50,999 nt of DNA from JAZQLP01 sp045629205 (GTDB lineage Bacteria > Bacillota > Clostridia > Oscillospirales > UBA644): positions 1 to 50,999 of the forward strand of contig JAZQQT010000187.1 of NCBI GenBank assembly GCA_045629205.1, given 5' to 3'. The notes beneath the pieces are model-generated. The model had not been told where the DNA came from. It saw nothing but the letters and a program-made list of their open reading frames with translations, and made no database searches. The position numbers were made by a program, and so were the translations under genes. Positions 15,974 through 22,928 of this stretch are shown here, one piece after another (position 1 is the first letter of the stretch; every line of letters begins with the position of its first letter).

Positions 15974-16009
15974 TATCGAGATCATTCCTCCCTTACGTAT
16001 AGATAACTT

Positions 16010-16038
16010 ATTATATCACACAGCACAACAAATATCAA
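16010..16038 (-). promoter_or_regulatory. Promoter of the CNNM leader and gene
   Basis: Minus strand TTGATA (16033-16038), 17-base spacer and perfect TATAAT (16010-16015). Transcription would start near 16003, giving a leader of about 168 bases. Confidence 0.75.
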
Positions 16039-16056
16039 GGAAAAGACTTGATATTT
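16030..16056. promoter_or_regulatory. Perfect dyad overlapping the CNNM -35 box
   Basis: AAATATCAAG (16030-16039) and CTTGATATTT (16047-16056) are perfectly complementary over 10 bases with a seven-base spacer. The first arm contains the -35 hexamer. It could be a repressor operator, or a second hairpin beyond the upstream operon's terminator. Confidence 0.45.
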
Positions 16057-16059
16057 TAC

Positions 16060-16100
16060 AAAAAAGTTGAAACGGAAGAGAGTTTTTCCCTCTTCCGTTT
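16060..16100 (-). terminator. Terminator of the phosphodiesterase/beta-helix operon
   Basis: In the minus-strand RNA, AAACGGAAGAG (16100-16090) pairs with CTCTTCCGTTT (16080-16070) around a nine-base loop. A T-run (TTTTTT, 16065-16060) follows four bases later. It lies 10 bases after the stop of the gene at 16110. Confidence 0.85.
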
Positions 16101-16109
16101 ATATAACGA

Positions 16110-17666
16110 TTATTTAACAGAATAATAACCAGCAAGTTTTGCGATTTCTTTGTCGTCAAGAGCCTTGTCGCATACAATAAAATCGTCAAGCAACGCGGCA
16201 AGACCGGCTTTGCAATCCTTGGTTTCGTTCTGACCGACGATAAACGAAGCGTCTTTTACAGAAGCGATTGTCTTTGTAAACTGAGGAGCATCTATCTCGA
16301 AAACCTTGTCGAAGTCAACATAGAATGACATCTTGTTTGACTCATAATCGATAGTGAACATAACATGAACCCATCCGCCGACGTAATCGAGAGGCAATAC
16401 GCCCGGAACCCAATTATTATCCTTGCCGCCGAAAGCAAAGAAATCGAGCGTCCTGTCTTCAAGAACGATTTTGAAGCCTGCTTTATTTTCCTCTTCACCC
16501 GTTACGGCGCTGCAGACGGTCGCACCTTTGATTCCGAAAGATTTCATCCACATACCGACAGTCAAGCCCTTGTCGGAAGCAGAAAAGCCGTTGATAGTCA
16601 GATAACCGTCGTCAAACTTCATTCCCTTGCCGTAGTAACCGTCGAGGAAATAATACTTGCCTGTTCTTTCCGGGTTATGTTTACCTGTTGCGTCGGCAAA
16701 ATCATTTTCGAATTTCAGATATACGTTAAGGTCTTTTCCTACGATTTCTTCAATGGAAGAAGGACCGGGAACAGCATTCGCATCGTGTGAACGAGTCTGG
16801 GAAATGGCAATTTTCATGGGTTTGCGCGGATATGCCGTAACGCCTTCGAACAGTCCGGAAGGAACACGTCCGTCCCATGTTTCGGGGATATCGACGCCGA
16901 GAGCATAAAGAACGATGGCAGCCGTATCTCTGATCGCCATATCTTCAATATGACCGTGTTTCTTTACGGAATAACCGGTTGCACCGAAATATACGTATTT
17001 TTCGGCATCACTGTCGCCGCCGTGAGAACCTCCGCCGCCGTTTCCGTCACCGGGAGTTCCGCCGTGGTCTGCGGTAACGATGAATAAAGTTTTGTCGAGA
17101 ACACCGGCCTCTTCATATTTTTTATAAATCTCACCGATAAATCCGTCTGTTTTATGAATCTGTTCGAGATATTTAGGTGAATCGGCGCCGTAACCGTAAA
17201 AATGGCCGTAACCGTCGACCCAGTCGAACTGAACGAAAAGCATTTTCGGAATGGTATGAGACAGATATTCGCAGGTTTTCGCCGTTACGTCCTCATCCTC
17301 TCCGGCAGTATCTTTATATACGTCAAGGCCGTTTTCGATAATACCGAAGTTTATCGGATTCCAGTTTGAAATCGACGCCATGGGAGCATCGGGATATTTC
17401 TTTCTGATTTCGCGGAACAGGGACGGATACGGAGACTGACGGTCGTATTCGACGGTATCGCAAATTCCGTTTGTAAGGCGATGATATTCGGGTTTTACGC
17501 CGTGAAGCATAGCGCCCCAGCATTCGCCGCTGATAGTGGGGATAGAAGTAAGAACATCCTCGCTGGTCGCTGCTTCAGCCATAATTCTGTCGAGATTCGG
17601 TGTGTTTGCCTGACGGAAAAATCTGCCGGCGCCGTCTACGCCGATTAAAGCAACATATTCATACAT
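16110..17666 (-). CDS. Alkaline-phosphatase-superfamily phosphodiesterase fused to a LamG-like domain
   Basis: A 518-residue protein. Residues 1-300 form a type I phosphodiesterase/nucleotide pyrophosphatase fold. Metal ligands are suggested by D11 (IGVDGAG), D151 and H155 (DWVDGYGH), and D200 and H201 (TADHGG). The nucleophile is probably T44 or S46 (IPTISGECWG). A Gly/His-rich loop follows at 203-217. Residues 320-515 look like a concanavalin/LamG sandwich (GKYYFLDGYYGKGMKFDDGYLTI, LTVGMWMKS, WVHVMFTIDYE). No signal peptide is visible although LamG domains are usually extracellular. The substrate could be a phosphodiester, a nucleotide sugar or a sulfate ester of a glycan. AGGAG precedes ATG 17666. 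It is the last gene of the operon. Confidence 0.85.
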   Translation of the reverse strand: MYEYVALIGVDGAGRFFRQANTPNLDRIMAEAATSEDVLTSIPTISGECWGAMLHGVKPEYHRLTNGICDTVEYDRQSPYPSLFREIRKKYPDAPMASISNWNPINFGIIENGLDVYKDTAGEDEDVTAKTCEYLSHTIPKMLFVQFDWVDGYGHFYGYGADSPKYLEQIHKTDGFIGEIYKKYEEAGVLDKTLFIVTADHGGTPGDGNGGGGSHGGDSDAEKYVYFGATGYSVKKHGHIEDMAIRDTAAIVLYALGVDIPETWDGRVPSGLFEGVTAYPRKPMKIAISQTRSHDANAVPGPSSIEEIVGKDLNVYLKFENDFADATGKHNPERTGKYYFLDGYYGKGMKFDDGYLTINGFSASDKGLTVGMWMKSFGIKGATVCSAVTGEEENKAGFKIVLEDRTLDFFAFGGKDNNWVPGVLPLDYVGGWVHVMFTIDYESNKMSFYVDFDKVFEIDAPQFTKTIASVKDASFIVGQNETKDCKAGLAALLDDFIVCDKALDDKEIAKLAGYYSVK

Positions 17667-17694
17667 TTTTATTTTCTCCTGTCTGTAACAGTAA

Positions 17695-19677
17695 TTATTT
17701 CAGATTTGAGCCAACATCAGCGAAATCCCAGAGATCGAATTTCTCGAAATCGTATAATGAGGCATTTTCTTTGAGGCTGAAATCGCGGGCAGCGGGATCG
17801 ACAAAACCCGGATCTTCATCGTAATACTCAGCAAACGTGCAGTCGTTCAGATATTTGCCGGAATAGTTAAAGCAGTAATTTCCCATGTCAATTCCCTGTG
17901 TTGCAAGCGACTTATACATAAAGTCCGTTTCGGGTTTATCCGATATGAACATATTGTTTACAACCTTATCGGTTATAAACGGGAAATCTCCGGTAAACGC
18001 GAAGATATTATTGGTAATCGAAAGTCCGGCACCTTCTTCGTGTTTTGCGAGCGCACCGCCCGTAGTATCGTAAATCAGATTATGATTTATTTCCAAATAA
18101 GACGAACCTTCGTCGAGGAATATTCCGTTTCCGCCGTAACCCGATTCGGAATCGAAATAGTAACCGGAATGAGGGAAATCGCAATGAGAAACATTGTGTA
18201 TAACATTATATGTCAGGCTGCTTCCGGGCTGTTTTCCGAGAGTATAAATACCTCCCATATCGGAAAGGGCAAGCTGCCCGATATCGTAAATCAGATTGTG
18301 CGAAACTTTAATATTGTTTGTGGGTGACTCGGCGAGACCCCATACCCAACCGCAGGAAATACCGGTATAGTATCCGTCGTGAATCGTGTTATACGAAACT
18401 TCGGCGCCGTCGCAGTGGCCTATCAGCAAACCTTCGCCTGACTGATAAACACGGCTGAAATGCTCCACGAGATTATTTGTAAAGGTAAAGTTTCCGGTCA
18501 TATTCTCGGGGAACTCGATATCTTTCTTTTTAAAAGAATGAGAAACGCTGCATGCTGTCCCCCCGACACTGTCGAATCGGCAACTTTTAACGGCACAGTC
18601 ACGACAGAAAAGGCCGAAATAAATTCCGTTAAAGCCGATGTTTCTGACAGTGCATCCGTCAAAAATTATCCCGTTTGATTCCTCAAATGAAATCGAAGGA
18701 TAAAGACCGTTGCAGCCCTGTCCGATTTTTCGCGGGGTTCTGTCACGGCGTGTATCGGAAAAAACAATGTTTCTGAAAGAAATATTATCGGTTTTATTTG
18801 CAGTCATCAATGCCGACAGATATCCGTAGGTGAGTGAAAACCCGTCAATCGATTCGCCGTCCTGCGGAACATAATATACTTTGCTTTCGGCGATGTCAAG
18901 ATACCACTGTCCCGGATTTTTAAGCATGGATTTTATGTTTTCAAAACGGTATCTGAATCCGTTTCCGCTGTATGACATGGTTTTTTCGCCGACATCGATT
19001 CTGATGATTCCGGATTCGAAATCGACCGACATGATCTTGTTGATTTGTTCTGTCCAGGGAGAATTCAGAATACGGATATAAACTTCATCGTCGGAGATAA
19101 ATTCCGGCATGTTCTCTTTATCTAGCTGATAAAACGACATTGTGCTGTCGCCGCCGACAGAGGTAGGATCGGAAACAGGTTCGCCGATAAAATATGAATT
19201 TTCGGGATAAAAAGTTGTGGGAAGATGCCCGTCTTTTCCGTAAAGAGCCATAAAATCTTCGCCCTGCGGAACATCTGCAACCCATGCGGTCACGCCGTTG
19301 ATTTCGGTCGTCTGCCAGCCTGTTATTTGTTTTCCTCCGCTGATAACGACTTCCTCATCGGGATAAGCGGAATAAACCGCATTATTCCGGTCTGTCTCGT
19401 CGAAGACGACCGTTTCATCAAGATAATATGTTCCTCCCCTGAACCATACGGTTACGGCTTCGCTGCCGGCAACCGATTTGGCTTTTTCTTTTGCCGCCGC
19501 AAATGAAGCGAGAGGACTGTCTTGTGTTCCGGGATTTGAATCGTTGCCGTCTGTTGCCACAAAAATGTCGTCAGCGCCCGGAGTTATGTCCGGATCGTTA
19601 TTTTCTTCCGCACTGAAAACGGCAAACATTGCCAAAAGTAACACTAAAACAAGAGAAAGAGAAATGGTTTTTTTCAT
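17695..19677 (-). CDS. Secreted parallel beta-helix protein, GH141-like (paralogue 1)
   Basis: A 660-residue protein with a signal peptide (cleavage near FSA-EE, residue 23). Residues 36-130 carry the start of a right-handed beta-helix protein (IFVATDGNDSNPGT, TVWFRGGTYYLDETVVF, YPDEEVVISGGKQITGW). The middle holds an inserted beta domain. Residues 290-600 are helix repeats with asparagine-ladder turns (GDG-like YNTIHDGYYTGISCG, HNLIYDIGQ, NNIFAF). This organisation resembles GH141, whose members include an alpha-fucosidase and a xylanase, but I cannot assign the catalytic acids. It is very similar to the next gene upstream (19693) and follows it by 15 bases. Confidence 0.8.
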   Translation of the reverse strand: MKKTISLSLVLVLLLAMFAVFSAEENNDPDITPGADDIFVATDGNDSNPGTQDSPLASFAAAKEKAKSVAGSEAVTVWFRGGTYYLDETVVFDETDRNNAVYSAYPDEEVVISGGKQITGWQTTEINGVTAWVADVPQGEDFMALYGKDGHLPTTFYPENSYFIGEPVSDPTSVGGDSTMSFYQLDKENMPEFISDDEVYIRILNSPWTEQINKIMSVDFESGIIRIDVGEKTMSYSGNGFRYRFENIKSMLKNPGQWYLDIAESKVYYVPQDGESIDGFSLTYGYLSALMTANKTDNISFRNIVFSDTRRDRTPRKIGQGCNGLYPSISFEESNGIIFDGCTVRNIGFNGIYFGLFCRDCAVKSCRFDSVGGTACSVSHSFKKKDIEFPENMTGNFTFTNNLVEHFSRVYQSGEGLLIGHCDGAEVSYNTIHDGYYTGISCGWVWGLAESPTNNIKVSHNLIYDIGQLALSDMGGIYTLGKQPGSSLTYNVIHNVSHCDFPHSGYYFDSESGYGGNGIFLDEGSSYLEINHNLIYDTTGGALAKHEEGAGLSITNNIFAFTGDFPFITDKVVNNMFISDKPETDFMYKSLATQGIDMGNYCFNYSGKYLNDCTFAEYYDEDPGFVDPAARDFSLKENASLYDFEKFDLWDFADVGSNLK

Positions 19678-19692
19678 ACAAAAGTCCTTTTT

Positions 19693-21726
19693 TTAATCAA
19701 AATTACATCCGACGTCATTAACATTCCAAATTTCAAATCCCTCGAAATCGCGCAGCGCAGCATCATCTTTAAGAGTAAAATCATAATTCAGAGCATCGGT
19801 AAAACCGGGATCCACATCAAAATTATCGTCAAACTCAAAAGCGTCACGGTAAGTTCCGGAAAAGTCGTAACAATAATTGAAATTACCGATTGCGATGATT
19901 TTCTGGCTTGTAAATCCGAAGCTTATGTCCGGATCATTGTTTAAGTAAACGTTTTTATATGTTGTTTCCATAATTCCGGGGAAATCGCCGACAAAGGCAA
20001 ATATGTTATTTGCAACTATAAGATCAACGCCTTCCTGATTCTTTGCGACAGCGCCTCCGGTCGTGTTATACACAAGGTTATATTTTACATCCATATAGGA
20101 AGATCCTTCATCAAGGAAGATACCGTTGCCGCCGTAGCCGCCCGAGCCTTCTCCGTTCCAACCCGATTTCGGGAAGAGGCAGTGAGAAATGTTATATATC
20201 GTGTTATAAAGGAGGCAGCTGCCGGGCTGCTGTCCGAGCATATATATACCGCCAAGATCGGAAAGACATCCCTGTCCGATATCGTAAATAAGATTATGCG
20301 TAACTTTGATATTGTTGGTCGGAGATTCGCCGAGCCCCCATACCCAGCCGCAGGAAATACCGGTATAGTATCCGTCGTGAATCGTATTATACGAAACGTC
20401 GGCGCCGTCACAGTGACCTATCAGCAAGCCTTCGCCATGCTGATATACGCGGCTGAAACGTTCAACAAGATTGTTTGTGAATGTAAAATTACCGGTCATA
20501 TCCTCGGAATAAGTAACTGTGGAATGAGTAACGTTGCATGCCGTTCCGCCAATACTGTCGAAATGACAGTTTGAAACGATACAATCACGGCAATACGGAC
20601 CGAAATACAGTCCGTTGAAGCCGGTATTCTTAATTGTGCAGGCATTGAATTTTATATTGTTTGATTGCACGAAAGAAACCGCGGGATTAAGTTGGTTACA
20701 GCCCTGTCCGACATGGAGGCCGACTCTGTTACGTCTCGAATCCGAGAAGGTAAGTTCGGCAAAAACAAGATTATCGATATTACTTGCATCGACAAGTTTC
20801 ATCAGGTTGCCGTAAACGAGAGTAAATCCGTCTATGGTTTCGCCGCTCTGAGGAACATAATAAACCTTGCTTTCTGCGACATCAAGATACCACTGACCCG
20901 GGTTTTTAAGCATGGATTTAATATTTTCAAAACGGTATCTGTAACCGTTGCCGTTATAGTGCATCGTTGTTCCGCCGACATCAAAGGTCAGTATGCCGGT
21001 TGTGAAATCAACAGATAAAACTCTGTTTATCTGCTCTGCCCATGGATCGTTCAGAACACGGATAAACACGCCCTCATCCGCTATGAATTCGGGCATGTCG
21101 GACGTATCAAGCTGATAATATGCTTTTGTATAATCACTATTGCTGACAGGATCGCCGTTCAGATACGTTCCTTCGGGATAAAACGTGGTTGAAAGATGAC
21201 CGTTTTTGCCGTAAAGAGACATAAAATCTTCACCCACGGGAACATCTGCGACCCAGGCGGTCACGCCGTTGATTTCGGTCGTCTGCCATCCGGTAATCTC
21301 TTTTCCGCCGCTGATAACGGCTTCTTCATCGGGATAGCTTCTGTAAACTACGTTCTGACGGTCTGTTTCATTGAAAATAACAGTTTCATCAAGATAATAA
21401 GTTCCGCCGCGGAACCATACTGTTATCTTTTCATCTCCGGATACAGTCTTTGCCTTTTCTTTTGCGGCGGCAAAAGATGCGAGCGGACTGTCTTTTGTTC
21501 CTGAATTCGAATCGTTTCCGTCAGGAGCGACGTAAATATCGTTATCGCCGAATACGATTTCTTCGGCAGGTTCCCCATGAGGAACATCGGGATCATCTGT
21601 CGGATCCACTACAGGATCATCGGTAGGATCTTTCCCCGGATTGACGGGCTCTTCCGGATTGCTGCACGCAGCAGCCGCGGTGAATAAAAACAGAATTGCC
21701 AAAACCATTGCAAGAATTTTTTTCAT
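19693..21726 (-). CDS. Parallel beta-helix lipoprotein, GH141-like (paralogue 2)
   Basis: A 677-residue protein with a lipobox signal peptide (TAAAAC, Cys near residue 21) and an acidic Pro-Asp linker (about 22-58) likely to hold the enzyme away from the membrane. The same beta-helix architecture as the gene at 17695 follows, with long blocks nearly identical (for example GITGW region, YNTIHDGYYTGISCGWVWGL, GIFLDEGSSY). One copy is therefore membrane-anchored and the other freely secreted. Predicted glycoside hydrolase or glycan-binding protein. It is 30 bases downstream of the DUF362 gene. Confidence 0.8.
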   Translation of the reverse strand: MKKILAMVLAILFLFTAAAACSNPEEPVNPGKDPTDDPVVDPTDDPDVPHGEPAEEIVFGDNDIYVAPDGNDSNSGTKDSPLASFAAAKEKAKTVSGDEKITVWFRGGTYYLDETVIFNETDRQNVVYRSYPDEEAVISGGKEITGWQTTEINGVTAWVADVPVGEDFMSLYGKNGHLSTTFYPEGTYLNGDPVSNSDYTKAYYQLDTSDMPEFIADEGVFIRVLNDPWAEQINRVLSVDFTTGILTFDVGGTTMHYNGNGYRYRFENIKSMLKNPGQWYLDVAESKVYYVPQSGETIDGFTLVYGNLMKLVDASNIDNLVFAELTFSDSRRNRVGLHVGQGCNQLNPAVSFVQSNNIKFNACTIKNTGFNGLYFGPYCRDCIVSNCHFDSIGGTACNVTHSTVTYSEDMTGNFTFTNNLVERFSRVYQHGEGLLIGHCDGADVSYNTIHDGYYTGISCGWVWGLGESPTNNIKVTHNLIYDIGQGCLSDLGGIYMLGQQPGSCLLYNTIYNISHCLFPKSGWNGEGSGGYGGNGIFLDEGSSYMDVKYNLVYNTTGGAVAKNQEGVDLIVANNIFAFVGDFPGIMETTYKNVYLNNDPDISFGFTSQKIIAIGNFNYCYDFSGTYRDAFEFDDNFDVDPGFTDALNYDFTLKDDAALRDFEGFEIWNVNDVGCNFD

Positions 21727-21756
21727 ACATTCCTCCGATTATCTACAAAGTATATG

Positions 21757-22911
21757 TTATTTATCTTTTGAAAAGATTTTTGCTATTATTGTTCTGTTTA
21801 CTTTCATTGCGCCTTTGGGACAAAACTCCTGACAACAAAAACATTTTATACATTTTTTTCTGTCTATAACAGGTTTATCATTTTGCATCGTTATTGCTTT
21901 TGCGGGACATACCCGGAAGCATTCTTTACATCCGACACATTCGTTTTTTCTGACCTTCGGCCGTGCTTCAAGGAAAAATTTTATAAGTTTTCCGATAAGC
22001 CTTCCGAAAACATTATCGGAATCGCTTTCAAATGCGTGAGATTTATTCACGGGAAGTTTTTTATAATCACGGATAACCAGAGAATCGGTTTCACCGTAAA
22101 TATTCAGTTCATCGGCAGTCGCTGTTGTATAACCGCGATTGAATGCTTCCTCAAGAATCGGAATATCGTCTTTCGTCAGCCCGATAAGCTTTGCGCAGAC
22201 GGTATCGAGTTTATAAGGAGAATCGGATGCCAGAACAGCCCCTATATCTCTGGGATTGCCTGCCGTAGGGCCGTTGCCCTCCATACCCGTAATCGCATCG
22301 CATATTGTAAGAATCGGCTTAAAATATTCATTTAAGTCAACTATCATCGAGGCGAAATCGGCAACGTTGGGATATTTGTAATGATATTCGGGTTTTACAA
22401 TGCCCGGAACAACGCCGAACATATTTTTGATTCCTGCAGACATTCCCATCATGCCGTGCGTTTTGAGTTTACAGAAATCAATGATATAATCGGCCTTATC
22501 GAGATATGCCGTGTAGTAAAACTCTTTTGCGGTCTTTGCTTGGGGAAACTCCGCTTTTGCCTCGAAAAAATCATCGTTCAGCTTTGCGCCGTGTTCTTCG
22601 GCTGACCTCATTCCCGTTACATTGTAAACATGATTGAGATGAGCAGCGTTATATATTCCTCCCGGAGAATCACCGACTATGATATCCGCGCCCTTTTCAC
22701 GCAAAATATCGATCAGCGCACACAAAAGAACGGGATGAGTTGTGGCAGCTTTTTCGGGTTTCATTGCCGAAACGAGATTGACTTTTATAACCACTTTTTT
22801 TCCGAAGGTTATTTTGTTTATTCCGTCTGTCTTTGAAAGAACTTCTTCCAACGCCGAACGGCATTCGGAATATTCGTATGATTTACATTTTGCAACTGCT
22901 ACGTCGAACAT
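21757..22911 (-). CDS. DUF362 protein with C-terminal 4Fe-4S ferredoxin domain
   Basis: A 384-residue cytoplasmic protein. Residues 1-280 form the DUF362 domain (KVVIKVNLV, THP, GDSPGG, DFCKLKTHGMMGMSAGIKNMFG). The C-terminus carries two 4Fe-4S cluster motifs, CVGCKECFRVCP and CIKCFCCQEFCP (residues about 320-370). DUF362-ferredoxin proteins are common in anaerobes and their reaction is unknown. Redox-linked maturation or electron transfer is plausible. ATG 22911 is chosen because GGAG lies seven bases before it. A GTG at 22932, overlapping the previous stop, would add seven residues without a good site. It sits inside a carbohydrate operon, which is unusual. Confidence 0.88.
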   Translation of the reverse strand: MFDVAVAKCKSYEYSECRSALEEVLSKTDGINKITFGKKVVIKVNLVSAMKPEKAATTHPVLLCALIDILREKGADIIVGDSPGGIYNAAHLNHVYNVTGMRSAEEHGAKLNDDFFEAKAEFPQAKTAKEFYYTAYLDKADYIIDFCKLKTHGMMGMSAGIKNMFGVVPGIVKPEYHYKYPNVADFASMIVDLNEYFKPILTICDAITGMEGNGPTAGNPRDIGAVLASDSPYKLDTVCAKLIGLTKDDIPILEEAFNRGYTTATADELNIYGETDSLVIRDYKKLPVNKSHAFESDSDNVFGRLIGKLIKFFLEARPKVRKNECVGCKECFRVCPAKAITMQNDKPVIDRKKCIKCFCCQEFCPKGAMKVNRTIIAKIFSKDK

Positions 22912-22928
22912 ATATATCTCCGCATTAA

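Noticed and set aside
15840..16020. M-box (ykoK) or yybP-ykoY riboswitch before the CNNM gene
   Set aside because: The conserved sequence cores of these metal riboswitches are not visible. The leader is better explained by the short ORF plus terminator.
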